Counted from the stretch's first letter, positions 1 to 10,568 are shown. The stretch: DNA of 64,000 bases from Arion vulgaris (GCA_020796225.1 CM036767.1:10651927-10715926); one strand, 5' to 3'. Notes: generated by a model from the sequence alone, not told the origin. Program-made: numbers and translations.

Positions 1-184
1 AGCGTTTGTACGTTGTACTAGTTATGCGCCTACAAGTAGGCCAGCACATCTGATTTCTGCGATGTTTTTATTTACTAGGGTAGCTTCCTTAGGTTCTACA
101 TCAGTCGTCTCTTACGACATGCCTTGTTGGTCGCAGTGGTACTATTCTTTGCTTACCTTGCGGGCCCCCGACACCACATAGACG
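1..184 (-). repeat. SINE family B copy B1, cut by window edge
   Basis: Family B reads from a CACCACAC/GTGTGGTG-type head through a core containing GCATGTCGTAAGAGGCGAC to a tail ending CGAAGAAGAAG. This copy is on the minus strand and its tail lies left of the window. Core and head are clear. It aligns by eye with the complete copies at 46377-46614 and 57011-57267. Confidence 0.85.
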
Positions 185-599
185 TCTTATCAAACAATGT
201 TACTGTCAGTAGCATGGGCGTCCAAACGTTTAGGCAAAGAGGGGGCGCAAGGGTACACCTATACACCCCGAAAATGACTTTTCTAAAATCTGGTAGTCTC
301 CAACTCCTTGTAGTAAACTACCAACTAACATTTTTTAATTCATTTTCTTTCCTCCCCTCCTCCACCCTCCCACCACCCCACGCATCCCTGGAAACATTTA
401 TGTGTACGCCCATGGTCAGTAGCTATTATAGCACGCTCCAGTCTAGCTTTGTATGTGAAATATTCACGCAGTGAAAGCTTTAGGCTGGGATACATATTAA
501 TTCGAATTCTGCCAGCGGCGTGCACCAGCTGTTATCGACAACATAAATGCAACAGGAAGACTGTGAAATGTTGATCTTTTTTTGTTCCTTATGTTACAA
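185..599. other. No recognisable feature
   Basis: Low-complexity CT-rich stretch near 340-380. The open frame across 124-474 starts inside SINE B1 and runs through this composition bias, so I do not call it a gene. Confidence 0.6.
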
Positions 600-832
600 A
601 TAAGAAAGAGAATATTCAGATATTTTGGACATATAAAAAGACAGTAACGGCTGTAGAAGACAATCATGGAAGGAGGCAATCGGGCAAAGAGACGAAAAGG
701 AAGACAACGGAGTAGATGGATTCAGGATGTAACTGATGGTTTGAAAATGACGGCTGCAGAGGCGGGACATCTGGCCTATGAGAGAGAGAAATTCAGGAGA
801 ACTGTTGGGGTGGCAAAGTTCTGCTCAGGATA
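600..832 (+). pseudogene. LINE-v relic: C-terminal tail of a non-LTR reverse transcriptase
   Basis: Broken frames read RIFRYFGHIKRQ, then GGNRAKRRKGRQRSRWIQDV, then a 'LAYEREKFRR' segment. This is the usual post-RT order in RTE-like LINEs: a 'YFGHI' block, a basic G-R-x-R-x-R-W block and an 'A.dR..wR' block. A stop falls between the first two blocks, so it is dead. Relatives lie at 21262-21660 and 62287-62530. Confidence 0.75.
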
Positions 833-906
833 AGCTATTTGATGATAATGATGATGTTACCAAACATGTAGTGAAAATCTGAATAATGTGCGCTCAACTA
901 GAACTC

Positions 907-1466
907 GGAACCTACGTTTCTTCTTCTTCTTCTTCTTCTTCTAACGCTCCATATCAACTACTCTTTGTGATTTGTCTGTGATCTCATCCTAAGAGCGATT
1001 GTACGTTGTGCCAGTTATGAGCCTACAAGTAGGCCAGCACATCCGATTTCTGGGGCGCTTTTTATTTACTAGGATATTTTCCCTAGGCCCCTACCTCAGT
1101 CAAGATCCGCGGTAGCGTAGTTGTTAGTGAACTCGCTTCTCAGGGCTGGTGGTCTGGGCTCAACTCCCGCAGTGCGCGTGGAATTTTCCCGACCACGACG
1201 GCTCTCAGGTCGACCCAGCCTCAACTGGGTACCAGACATGCTCTGGGAAAGTAAAGGCGGCCGGCGTGATGCTGACCACATCACCCATCGTGTGCCGACG
1301 GTCAATGAAAAATACAGGCCTAACACTGTATTGCCCTATATACCACGAGGTATGAAAGGGTTCCTTTACTTTTTTTTTACCTACCTCAGTCGCCTCTTAC
1401 GACATGCCTTGTAGGTCACAGTGTTAATATTCTGTGCTTCCTTTGTTTGCCCCGCAACACATGGGC
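907..1466 (-). repeat. SINE family B copy B2, itself interrupted
   Basis: Tail (CTTCTT)n at 917-942, head ending near 1466. It is flanked by a 13-base direct repeat GGAACCTACGTTT (907-919) / GGAACCTACATTT (1467-1479), one mismatch, consistent with a target-site duplication. SINE G1 splits it. Confidence 0.85.
1102..1379 (+). repeat. SINE family G copy G1
   Basis: The tRNA-like head CGCGGTAGCGTAGTTGTTAG (A-box-like) is followed by GGGCTCAACTCCC (B-box-like). The body holds CAGGTCGACCCAGCCTCAA and the element ends in a T-rich tract. A perfect 12-base repeat CCTACCTCAGTC at 1090-1101 and 1380-1391 flanks it and sits inside SINE B2. Confidence 0.85.
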
Positions 1467-1782
1467 GGAACCTACATTTTATATCCTCCGTCTCCGATAG
1501 AACTAGAAACTCGATTTCTTCTATATTGATATCAGAAGTCTCTGGGAAAATATCCCATTTGTTTCACGCGGAGAACAAACCAAGTACATTTGGAGCGAGA
1601 GGCGGGAACCTTACCTCTACGTCACAAAGACTCTCTTTATCTTTCTTATCTCTAATTCTGGTTTACCTCACAACAGCTTCAGGATAAGTAGAGATTTCTG
1701 TAACGGGTTTTTATATGCGCTTCATAAACAGTGCTTGTATCTAATCCTGGTTTACCTCATAGTTTCAGGATAAGTAGAGATT

Positions 1783-2022
1783 ACGCCCGAGTGGTTATCA
1801 GGGCAAATTTGCGGTGTAAAGAATAGAACCAGTGTTACCTGCCACGCATGTCGTAGAGTCACTAAGGAGTTGGCGAAATCGGATGCATGTGTCCTAAACG
1901 TGTAGAAGTCTATGCGTTTAGGCCCCTACCAAACCAATGCAAGTATACAGTTCTTGGCACGATCAACATATCACAAGGTGATTCAAATTGGTCGTAAGAA
2001 CGAACAAAAAGAAAGAAGAAGA
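1783..2022 (+). repeat. SINE family A copy A1
   Basis: Family A: head CCCGAGTGGTTACCGG, a palindromic CCCAAATTTGGG, the core shared with B, then CAAAGAGTGATTAAAATTGG and a tail ending CGCAAAGAAGAAG. This copy has a degenerate head. TAGAGATT at 1775-1782 and 2023-2030 flanks it. Confidence 0.85.
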
Positions 2023-2061
2023 TAGAGATTTCTGTAACGGGTTTTTAATGCCTTTATGCGC

Positions 2062-2253
2062 CCGCGGCCCAGCGTGTTCGTATGCAGGGGACTCGGGTGA
2101 CTAGTCCTCTGTAGTGCGGTTCAACCCCGCGACTGGCAGAAACTACAGGTTCCCAGATTTACGGTGTTCTGGTACCGAACCGATGAGTTACGATGTCCAT
2201 GACACCGAGCCGAAAAGCTTTCAGCTCAAGTGCTTCTGGATCGGAAAAAAAAT
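2062..2253 (+). repeat. SINE family C copy C1
   Basis: Family C has a tRNA-like head (CCAGCGTGTTCGTA..., B-box-like GCGGTTCAACCCC). Its body has two similar arms, 'ggcaccgaaccgaagggttacgatgtccatggcaccgagccgaagagct', and a tail CTTCTGGATCGGAAAAA. Confidence 0.85.
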
Positions 2254-2255
2254 AT

Positions 2256-2736
2256 GTGCTTCATAAACAGTGCTTGTCTCTAATCCTGGTTTACCTCACA
2301 CTTCAGGATCAGTAGAGATTTCTTAACGGATTTTATATGCGCTTCATAAACAGTGCTTTTCTCGTCTCTATTATCTCAGAGGTTCACCTTTACGTGACTG
2401 CCTTTTGCTTTGTATCCACTGTATCGAGATAACATTGCTATTTGTCTGTTTGTAATCTGCTTTGTAGATCGAACCATTTTTTAGATCCAGAATACTTCAG
2501 CTTTTAAGCTCTTCGGCTCGTGCCAGGACATCTTAACCCTTCGTTCGTGCCCAAAGCACCGTAAATCTGAGAACCTTGGACTTTCTGCCGAATTGAACCC
2601 ACTCACAGAGCTTGTCACCCGTCGTTCCACGCAACCATTTAAATTTGTTGTTTCTTGATGAAGTTCAGTACTCATATTGGACCCAATTTTTGTTCATGTG
2701 TCTTCATTTTTTATCACTGTCTTTCTTGATATCCAG
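2256..2736 (-). pseudogene. LINE-a fragment, C-terminal coding and 3' region
   Basis: It is collinear with the LINE-a relics at 5632-6110 and 9930-10206 ('gttgtttcttgatgaagttcagtactgatgttg...'). SINE C2 interrupts it between two copies of AACCATTT. The left end passes into reiterated LINE-a 3' sequence and the right end into the 17-bp satellite. Confidence 0.65.
2480..2632 (-). repeat. SINE family C copy C2, shortened
   Basis: Starts GATCCAGAA.ACTT (family C tail, reverse) and ends at the degenerate tRNA-like head CACCCGTCGTTCCACGC. AACCATTT repeats at both sides. Confidence 0.75.
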
Positions 2737-3072
2737 ATGACTCCAGTACCTTGATCCTCTCAGCATCTTGATCCTCTCAGCACCTTGATACTCTCAGCAC
2801 CTTGATACTTCCCAGCATCTTGATAACCTCTCACATCTTGATACTCTCACATCTTGATCTTGATACTCTCATCATCTTGATACTCTCATCATCTTGATAC
2901 TCTCAGCATCTTGATACTCTCAGCATCTTGATACTCTCATCATCTTGATACTCTCATCATCTTGATACTCTCATCATCTTGATACTCTCATCATCTTGAT
3001 ACTCTCAGCATCTTGATACTCTCAGCATCTTGATACTCTCATCATCTTGATACTCTCAGCATCTTGATACTC
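2737..3072. repeat. 17-bp satellite, about 20 units, LINE-derived
   Basis: Unit CTTGATACTCTCAGCAT with an alternate GCATC/TCATC. It begins where LINE-a sequence stops. The reverse complement resembles the LINE-a codons for M-L-E-V-S-R (ATGCTGGAAGTATCAAGA), so the array looks grown from that site. Confidence 0.85.
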
Positions 3073-3519
3073 CCCTTTAGGGAGATACATATATGTTATG
3101 TTGTGTTATGTTATGCGATCGACGTCACGGCACATTGGGCATTCCCATGCATGCTCTGTCCTCCGCTGCAGCAGCCATCCTAAATTCCATTTGCTCACCG
3201 TACCATGAGAAGTTGATTACTATATCTTCTCTCTCTACCACGAAGACGACACTGTCTGGCATGTTCACACTTAATACACGTGTGTAACAAGTGGAGCGTG
3301 AGATAATAGATTATAACGTTGCTCCTATGCGGAGACCCGGGTCCAATCAACGGTAAGCCCAATGAGGTGTTTTTCTGTCGAGGGCATAAATAAAACATCT
3401 TAACCTGAACAGTTTCGCTACGACTGCACTAGCCACGCGGCCATTAAATTTCGCAGGCCCATCTCACTGTTATCCTACACCGCTCCATAACCGGTATTAA
3501 TAGGAACTGGTGCAGAAGA
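3073..3519. other. No recognisable feature
   Basis: Mixed sequence. The small open frames here show no family resemblance, codon structure or splice context. Confidence 0.5.
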
Positions 3520-3965
3520 CCCAAATGAAATGGGCCGGTCACGTTGTTCGAATGCCTGATAAACGCATCCCAAAACAGTTGATGTATGGCGAGCTTGAGG
3601 GGCAGACGTTAGCTGGTGGACAGAAAAACGCTTTAAAGACACTCTTAAAGTGTCTCTGAAATGCTTCGATATAGACACCTCGTGCTGGGAATCCCTTGCG
3701 CAAGATCGCCAAATGTGGCGCTGTAACAACAAAGAGGAACCCGAATAGCTGAGAATCATCGTATTGTTGAGGTACAGAGAAAACGAGCAGCGCGAAAAGA
3801 CAGAGCACACAACACGCACATGTCTAACCTTGATCATGTATGCCCCACCTGTGGTCAGGGATTCTGTTCTAGGATTGGACTCTACAGTCACCTCGCACAC
3901 ACCAGAGAGGTTCAGCAGCACACGTCTGAGATTGTTGTCATCATCGCTCGCGATGGACGGCTATA
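3520..3965 (+). pseudogene. LINE-b relic with C2H2 finger tail, copy 1
   Basis: Frames shifted by small indels read GHVVRMPDKRIPKQLMYGEL, a lysine-rich 'GGQK..FKDTLKVSLK' block, 'CWESLAQDRQMWR' and then CPTCGQGFCSRIGLYSHL. That order (post-RT region, then one C2H2 finger at the very C terminus) is typical of a group of RTE-like LINEs. One base is lost inside the last finger helix. Confidence 0.8.
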
Positions 3966-4879
3966 TATATATTAATAGGAAAGCTGAAAGAGAAACAACC
4001 AAGCCCCCTTTATAATATATATATATATATATATGACACATGCGCACACATAAATAACTAGAGATAGACAGATACGTTTTCGTTAAAAATTACGTTAGTC
4101 TCTGTATAGTAACTTTCCACCAGACAGACGTGGAAGGGTGGACGGGGGTATAAATATATAATAGAAAAACATCGCTTTGATGTGCGAAGCAGTCAGGTAA
4201 ATTTGACTGATGGTGTCAGGAAATCGGGACATCAAAGACCCGATGCCTGATGTTATCTCAACATTCTATCTGTGCCGCCAGGGTGCGCTCAGTATGTGGT
4301 GTCATGATTTATTCGACACAGCGTAGGAATTGCATGCGTGATGGGAGATAAATGTGGTGATAACAAGTACGCGATGCCCCAATAAGTTATCGCCCATCAT
4401 TACACTGGAAGCTCCTTGGACTGGCACTTTTCATTACATTTGGAGAGCTGGTTGTCTCCCTTTTGAGTGGAAGCCGTAAATCACTCCTTTTTATTTGAAG
4501 TTTCACATTCTCATAAATGAACAAGAGGAATTACTGAAGTTATTTTTCGCACTTCAGCTTGACATTAAATTATCACATAAATCTACATACATATTTCGCT
4601 AAAGCTTGCGAGGTATGCGAATAACGAAAGCAATAACTATTATAAGTAATCAGGGAAATCGCGATAACCCTGGAGCGTAGGTGTTCATAATTTAGCTAAG
4701 GTCAAAACTACTTGGATTTTCCGAACCACAGCTAACTCTAGATAACTAGGCCAGGCAAATGACGATTCCGACCTAGATCAGAAGGGCGTGGAAGTTACAG
4801 ATGTTTGATAGAACACTGCAAGCTATTTTGCAATTTTACTCAATTCTGTGAGTGTATGGTTATTTATTGGTGGTTATTT
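3966..4879. other. No gene seen; TA microsatellite at 4012-4034
   Basis: AT-rich sequence with a short (TA)n run. No coding signal or recognised repeat. It separates two nearly identical LINE-b tails. Confidence 0.5.
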
Positions 4880-5275
4880 ACCCAAAACAGTTGATGTATG
4901 GCGAGCTTGAAGGGGGCAGACGTTTAGCTGGTGGACAGAAAAACGCTTTAAAGACACTCTTAAAGTGTCTCTGAAATGCTTCGATATAGACAATACGTGC
5001 TGGGAATCCCTTGCGCAAGATCGTCAAATGTGACGCTGTAGCAACAAAAGAGGAACCCGAATAGCTGAGAATCATCGTATTGTTGAGTCACAGAGAAAAC
5101 GAGCAGCGCGAAAGACAGAGCACACAACACGCACATGTCTAACCTTGATCATGTATGCCCCACCTGTGGTCGGGGATTCTGTTCTAGGATTGGACTCTAC
5201 AGTCACCTCCGCACACACCAGAGAGGTGCAACAGCACACGTCTGAGATTGTTGTCATCATCGCTTGCGATGGACG
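4880..5275 (+). pseudogene. LINE-b relic, copy 2, 5' truncated
   Basis: It matches 3570-3965 almost base for base and begins abruptly at CCAAAACAGTTGATG. Here the finger is intact: CPTCGRGFCSRIGLYSHLRT followed by H, spacing C-X2-C-X12-H-X3-H. Independent 5' truncation of a recent family or a local duplication would explain the pair. Confidence 0.8.
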
Positions 5276-5631
5276 GCTATTATTTATTGGTGAAAAATAT
5301 TCATAATAGTGATATTCCTTATTGTTAAACTAAACTTGTTACATAATATAACTTCGATTTAGCATTTTGTATTGATTTTAAAATGAATTCGTCTATATAC
5401 AACAATACTGGAATGCGATGTCACGTGGTGTAGTTGTGGTCTGATTTCCTATAATTCTTACCCGAGTCCAAAGGCCCATAAGTTTATAGTTGGATCTGTC
5501 CGAACGGAGTTAGTTCTCATTTTCAACTTTGTTGGCCTGCACGTTCTGATATAACCAATAAAAGGCACGTCATTAAGATGAAATATCTGCCTCGGAATAA
5601 AGAGGCTTTAATCTTTCTTTCTTTTTCTCGA
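5276..5631. other. No recognisable feature
   Basis: AT-rich spacer between LINE relics; no supported element. Confidence 0.5.
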
Positions 5632-6110
5632 ATCCTGTTTGCCTCACAGCGTCAGGTCAAGAAGAGATTTCTAAAATGGGCCCTTGTGTGCGCCTCGTAG
5701 ATAGTGTCCTTCGTCGCCTCTGTTATCTCTGAGGTTCATCTTTTGCGTGGCCAGCCTTTTGCTTTGTACCCATTGTATCGGAGCAGCATTGCTCTTTGAG
5801 GTGCACTGTCTGTTGGTAATCTGCTTACGTGGCCGAATCATTTAATTCGTTGTTTCTTGATGAAGTCTAGTACTGATGTTGTACCCACTTTTTCCTGATG
5901 TCTTCTTTTCTCAACCGGTCTCTTCTTGTTACACCCATCATTCTGCGTAGACACTTCATCTCTGTTGTGACTAGTTTTCTTTTATCATTCGTTGTCAGTG
6001 ACCAGGTTTGGCACTGGTACATCTGAGTTGATAGCAAACACCAACGAAAGAGATTTGTGAAGATCCATGATCGCCTACGCCAGCCGGCACGGCACCTGAT
6101 GATGATGAGC
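5632..6110 (-). pseudogene. LINE-a relic, C-terminal region
   Basis: The minus strand encodes YQCQTWSLT, then KRKLVTTEMKCLRRMMGVTR, then DRLRKEDIRKKW and a degenerate 'MKWFGH' region. In RTE-like LINEs this lies just after the reverse-transcriptase core ('YG.E.W.l....', 'cLR.i.g..r.D...n..i'). The 3' end is the AGGATAAGTAGAGATT segment seen at 1655-2350. Confidence 0.8.
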
Positions 6111-6352
6111 ATAATGTGGAGAGAAAGATTGTATTGAACATTGCTCTTTTTGTGTTCATGGTGACACGTTTGCTTTTAAAATTGGCGTCATTTGTCCTAT
6201 CATTTGATTTGCTTTATTGCATATGTGTTGAATTTCATTAGTTATTCTTCCGTTTGCTGAAAAAATGCTCCCCAGGAGTCTTTAATCCCATACATAATAA
6301 ACAAGCATAGAAAAATATAATATGACACGCCTTGTCACAACCAAGCATAGAT

Positions 6353-6412
6353 CTTCTTCGAACGCTTCATATTGACGTTTAAACCACTGTTTGTGAGTGT
6401 AGGTGTGTATGT
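6353..6412 (-). repeat. SINE family B, 3' tail only
   Basis: TCTTCTTCGAACGCTTCATA followed by 'ttgac.tttaaaccactgtttgtga', the last ~55 bases of family B. Confidence 0.6.
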
Positions 6413-6482
6413 TCCTTGACAAAGACTTACAGTCGAAACGTTGGATTTTTGTTAGTTTAATGATTTGATTATTGATTTTGCT

Positions 6483-6957
6483 TTTGCTTGCTTATGTGAT
6501 ACCATACCTACATGTCTCTGCTTGCTTATGTGATACCATACCTACGTGTCTCTGCTAGCTTATGTGATACCATACCTACATGTCTCTGCTTGCTTATGTG
6601 ATACCATACCTACGTGTCTGCTGCTTATGTGATACCATACATACGTGTCTCTGCTTGCTTATGTGATACCATACCTACGTGTCTCTGCTTGCTTATGTGA
6701 TACCATACCTACATGTCTCTGCTTGCTTATGTGATACCATACCTACGTGTCTCTGCTTGCTTATGTGATACCATACCTACATGTCTCTGCTTGCTTATGT
6801 GATACCATACATACGTGTCTCTGCTTGCTTATGTGATACCATACCTACATGTCTCTGCTTGCTTATGTGATACCATACCTACATGTCTCTGCTTGCTTAT
6901 GTGATACCATACCTACGTGTCTCTGCTTGCTTATGTGATACCATACCTACGTGTCTT
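6483..6957. repeat. 34-bp satellite, about 14 units
   Basis: Unit TGCTTGCTTATGTGATACCA followed by TACCTACGTGTCTC. A C/A switch (TACGTG/TACATG) alternates irregularly and a shortened unit lies near 6612. No spacer diversity, so not CRISPR. Confidence 0.95.
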
Positions 6958-7049
6958 TGTACTAAAACGCCAATTTATTAAGTATCCCCGCAGCCACACC
7001 TCGGTTTCCTCCAGAATGATCTGATCCGCTCTGACCACATCGGATTTGT

Positions 7050-7165
7050 AAGTTTCTGTACATCGCCCTATGTGATCTGAGCATAAGAGCGATGCCAGTT
7101 ATGTGCCTACAAGTAAACCAACACATCCTATTTCTACAACGCATTTTATTTACTATGGTCTATTG
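7050..7165 (-). repeat. SINE family B copy B3, partial
   Basis: Middle of family B (CTGAGCATAAGAGCGAT, CCTACAAGTA, TTTTATTTACTATGG) without core or tail. Confidence 0.65.
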
Positions 7166-7545
7166 TCTATTCCCAGGTGGAAGATGGAGTTGGCTGTCCA
7201 CTCTTGCCGTTAAACGTAGGGATGGGAGCTTTAATTTGCGTTCTAGTGCCAGATGATTCGCCCTTGTTGTGTTATATCCATGTTTATTTAGTGTGGTCTT
7301 GATATTGTCTATCCATCTTTTTCTTGGCCTTCCTTAGTTCTAGTACCCGATCTCTTTTATTGTATGATGTTATTGGTGGTTGGTTGTATTCCATTCTCAT
7401 TAAATGTCCAAACCACTGCATTTGTTGTCTTTCGATGTATTCGATGCATAAAGTTATGCCCACTCTGCTTCTGATGTCCTCATTTCGTAGTCTATCTTTC
7501 CTGGTGACTCCACTGCCTTCCTCAATCATTTCATTTCACACGTGC
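7166..7545 (-). pseudogene. LINE-e relic, C-terminal region
   Basis: The minus strand reads GVTRKDRLRNEDIRSRVG, CIEYIERQQMQWFGHLMRME and a 'DR..ELRKAKKKMDRQYQDHTK' stretch. The 'FGHLMRM' block and the basic block after it mark the post-RT part of an RTE-like LINE. Same family as 21663-22115 and 59600-59940. Confidence 0.8.
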
Positions 7546-7599
7546 TGAGCTTTACTAGGGTATCACCTAGAAATGCACGCAGAAGATATATTGAGGCAC

Positions 7600-7693
7600 C
7601 ACTTGTTAACCACTCTGTGTGATTTCTATGTCATCTGAGCCTAAGAGTGATTGTACATTGTGTCAATTATGCGCCTACAAGTAGGCCAGTAGG
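7600..7693 (-). repeat. SINE family B copy B4, partial
   Basis: Contains TCTGAGCCTAAGAGTGATTG and GCGCCTACAAGTAGGCCAG. It stops before the core, followed by a short inverted repeat around GATATCGTTAATATC (7713-7736). Confidence 0.65.
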
Positions 7694-7994
7694 TGCGCCT
7701 ACAAGGGATATCGTTAATATCAGATATTAACGATATCCTGAAAAGCTGGACGAAGTTGCAAGACATAGCTAAAGATAGGAAGACCAGGAATGAGTTGATT
7801 GAGGGCCTATGCCTCAGAAAGAAATTTGCCGAAACTTTTTAAGACCGTAGAGTATGAAGTCTCTTCACATTCTAAGCCGAGTGTGCAGGAGGGCCAATTC
7901 CTTTCCTCACGTGTGGAACTTTTAGGATTGAACCCACAACCCTTTTGTGTCTTAGTTGAACGTTTATGCGTTACGCTAATCCCTCCAATACAAT

Positions 7995-8236
7995 TTTTTT
8001 ATTGCATATCCTTTATAGGAATTTGCAAATCAACCCCAGCCTTTTAACTCTGTTTCTGATTTTTCTAGACATTATTGCGTTCAGAAGTTTGCCAATGCTT
8101 TCTGAACGGGTGGCGCCATCGTCCTTTTGTAAAAGTCCACGAGAAACAATTTGCAACCAAATTGTGCGCAGCGTGATTCGAACTCAGAACGTCGGGGTTA
8201 ATAGACCGAGTCACTATCCCTAGGCCACAATCCTCC
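7995..8236 (-). repeat. SINE family F copy F1
   Basis: On the minus strand: head TGTGGCCTAGGGATAGTGAC (A-box-like), B-box-like AGTTCGAATCA, then 'ttggttgcaaattgtt', 'gatggcgccaccc' and 'gcattggcaaact'. Tail TATGCAATAAAAA-like. Matches 63222-63470. Confidence 0.8.
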
Positions 8237-8404
8237 CATAACCGGGGTTAAATATGCACAAGAGAGAGACACGCAGGTAAGCCCTACATTTCCGCACCTG
8301 ACAGGAGAACATGCTCCTCTGTAGGATATCTGTTGCATCCTTCACCCATAGTCTTTAGTTTGATTTCATAAACCGCCTGTTATTTGTCATTCGTCATAGG
8401 CGTT

Positions 8405-8620
8405 TGTAGTTTCTTCTTCTTCTTCTTCTTCCCGATCCAGAAGCACTTGAGCTGAAAGCTCTTCGGCTCGGTGTCATGGACATCGTAATCCTTCGACTCG
8501 GTGCCACGAACACCGTAAATCTGGGAACCTGTAGCTTTTCTGCCAGTCCGCGGAGTTGAACCCGCACTTACAGAGGACTAGTCACCCGTAGTCCAACGAG
8601 GTACGGACACGATGGGCACG
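8405..8620 (-). repeat. SINE family C copy C3
   Basis: (TTC)n tail at 8411-8432, body, and tRNA-like head ending near 8620. The head abuts the head of SINE F2, the same head-to-head pair as at 61340-61815. Confidence 0.85.
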
Positions 8621-8872
8621 CGGGCCACGTCTGTAGCTTAAACGGTAGTGTACTCGCTCACAATCCAAGTGTACCTGGTTCAAACTCCGCGGCGGGGCAG
8701 TTTGGAAGCAAATCTAATCACTTGACATTTTATGAACGGCAAAAACACAGATCTCATCGTTCAGAAAGCAGTAGCAAACTACTGAACGTATAAGTGGTGA
8801 CTAGAAAATCAACAACTCGTTGACCGTTGTTAATGGCGACGTCTTGTACAGGATACGCCATGATTTTCATTC
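8621..8872 (+). repeat. SINE family F copy F2
   Basis: tRNA-like head GTCTGTAGCTTAAACGGTAG with B-box-like GGTTCAAACTCC, then GCAGTTTGGAAGCAAATC, CAGTAGCAAACTACTGAACG and an end at GGATACGCCATGATTTTCAT. A subfamily slightly different from F1/F4. Confidence 0.8.
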
Positions 8873-9629
8873 ATAGGCGTGTCTGTAGAATCAGATAGTA
8901 CAACGTACAAGCAGGCACCTTTGTTGACATGACAGTTCAGTATATTTACACCGGCGTTGCCTTCCATAACTGTCAGGTCCTGCGTGTCATCTCTGTTTTC
9001 AATGTTGAGCATTTATTTCCGAATCACCTCTCACACACACCAGAAGCATAAACAACGAATTCTTCTCAACCTTCAACTCGTATGACATTTATAGAGTGCA
9101 CGCACTAGCCAGCACCATTTTTATTCACACCACAAGTGGCAACAGAACCCTTCAAAGTGTATCGTAGAAGTGTGATATTTCTAACCCTTCTATCCTGTTC
9201 GGACTGGTAGAGTGTGACAGCAGCTGGTGAACTAGACAGACCCTCACGCGCTTGGTTTGAATTAATCTTTAGTTCGCACGCCTTCAGACGTCAAGCAAGT
9301 AACATATTCGGCACGCGCACAAGGAAGGTGACAGGACAACATAAAATTTGCAGCCGAGCTGACATAAAGTATGACCTCATTTTTTTATGAAGACAATCTG
9401 GTTTGGGATCAGATGAGAAGAACAGGAATAAAATAGTTGGTCCTTCCGCTAACGATTTTCACTAAATTATTACTTGGATTCTCCGCAAAAAGTTAATTCT
9501 GATTTTTTTGTTTGTTGGTCTACACGCTCGGATCTTGCAAGGAAAAAAAGAGCTCGTTCTCTCTCTGCCACTTTTATCATTCTTATTGTGAAATATAAAC
9601 AACCTTTGCTAAGAACGTTTGTTTTATGT
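8873..9629. other. No recognisable feature
   Basis: Mixed unique sequence; no supported ORF, repeat or RNA gene. Confidence 0.5.
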
Positions 9630-9930
9630 CATAATCTTCAGTACCGTTTGGAGCTCTAGTGCTTGTCCTTCGGCGACGTGTCCGATTTAGACCAGCGTTT
9701 ACTGGGTTCGCTCTCCATCAGCCTTTAACTGTCCCCAGCCGACCTGAACGTTGCTATTTTCTTTTAGGGTAGCGACCCTTAGACGACCTACCCTCCCGGG
9801 CTGTTGAGTGTCATCTGCCCAGGTTGCCTGTCTTTTGTGGACTACTTGGTTTTCCTTCCGTCCAGTTTTGTGTACGGTTTACTCCGCTAGCCTTTGATTG
9901 TCCCTAATCTAACTACAAGGCAGCAGTATT
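9630..9930 (+). repeat. Repeat family I copy I1
   Basis: Family I contains TTTGGAGCTCTGGTGCTTAT, TTTACTGGGTTCGCTCTCC, CCCAGCCGACCTGCAAGGCA and CCCCAATCAAACTACAAGGC. GC-richer than its surroundings. Class unknown; possibly the non-coding part of a larger retroelement (longest copy at 55905-56830). Confidence 0.7.
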
Positions 9931-10206
9931 GGGCTCGTTCTTAACTTGAATAGCGTTAGCATTTAAGTTGAAGACCTTTTGCTTCGTATTCCCTGCATCG
10001 AAGTAGCTTTGCTCTTTAAGCGCACTGTCTGTTGGCAATCTGCTTATGTGCCAGAACCATTTCATTTGTTGTTTCTTGATGAAGTTTAGTACTGATGTTG
10101 TACCCACTTTTTCCTGATGTCTTCATTTCTCAACCGATCTTTTCTTGATACTTCCAGCATTCTGCGTAGACACTTTATCTCTGTCGTGACTAGTTTCCTT
10201 CTATCG
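9931..10206 (-). pseudogene. LINE-a relic, C-terminal region
   Basis: The minus strand reads RRKLVTTEIKCLRRMLEVSR, then DRLRNEDIRKKWVQ and a shifted 'INFIKKQQMKWFWHI'. SINE A2 abuts it at 10207. Confidence 0.8.
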
Positions 10207-10440
10207 TTTCTTCTTTGCGTTTGTTCTTTACGACTAATTTTAATCACTCTGTGATATGTTTGATCTTTGCCAAGGACATGTATACATTGCACATTGGTTT
10301 GGTAGGCCCTTAAACGAATAGACTTGTACATGTGCATCCGATTTCAGCCAAACCTCCTTAGTCGCCTCTTGCGACATGCATGACAGGTAACAGTGGTTCT
10401 ATTCTTTACACCCCAGTAACCACTCTCGGGCACTTCTATC
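10207..10440 (-). repeat. SINE family A copy A2
   Basis: TTCTTCTTTGCGTTTGTTC tail through the core CTTGCGACATGCATGACAGG to the head CCAGTAACCACTCTCGGG. Full length with small losses. Confidence 0.85.
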
Positions 10441-10568
10441 TTTTGATATCAACGTCCGGGTTTGGCACAGATAATGCTAAGCAACAGATGATCAACAGCA
10501 TTTTTATACCTACTTTGTGTTACCAGAGCCAAACATGGACATTGAACAAAGCGCAGTCACAAAAATAA

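Larger units (their letters stand above)
888..1620 (-). repeat. SINE-like family J copy J1, split by an insertion
   Basis: The sequence before 906 joins that after 1467 to give the order seen in the J copy near 38970-39090 (CTCAACTTGAAC..., CCGTCTCCGATAG). The middle is SINE B2. J on its minus strand carries a B-box-like GGTTCAATCC (visible at 15575-15960). Confidence 0.65.
1655..2350. repeat. Reiterated LINE-a 3' end, interrupted by SINEs
   Basis: A segment 'aatcctggtttacctca... aggataagtagagatttctgtaacgggttttta...gcttcataaacagtgctt' recurs near 1655, 1740, 2030 and 2280. The same segment occurs near 5632-5720, beside LINE-a coding sequence. SINEs A1 and C1 lie inside. Confidence 0.6.

Noticed and set aside
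124..474. 116-codon ORF
   Set aside because: Begins inside SINE B1 and ends in low-complexity sequence.
3845..3905. Host C2H2 zinc-finger gene
   Set aside because: Single finger at the end of an RTE-like LINE C terminus, repeated at 5150-5215 and 10650.
6483..6957. CRISPR array
   Set aside because: Units are contiguous with no unique spacers, and the setting is animal nuclear DNA; the other arrays in the window fail the same way.
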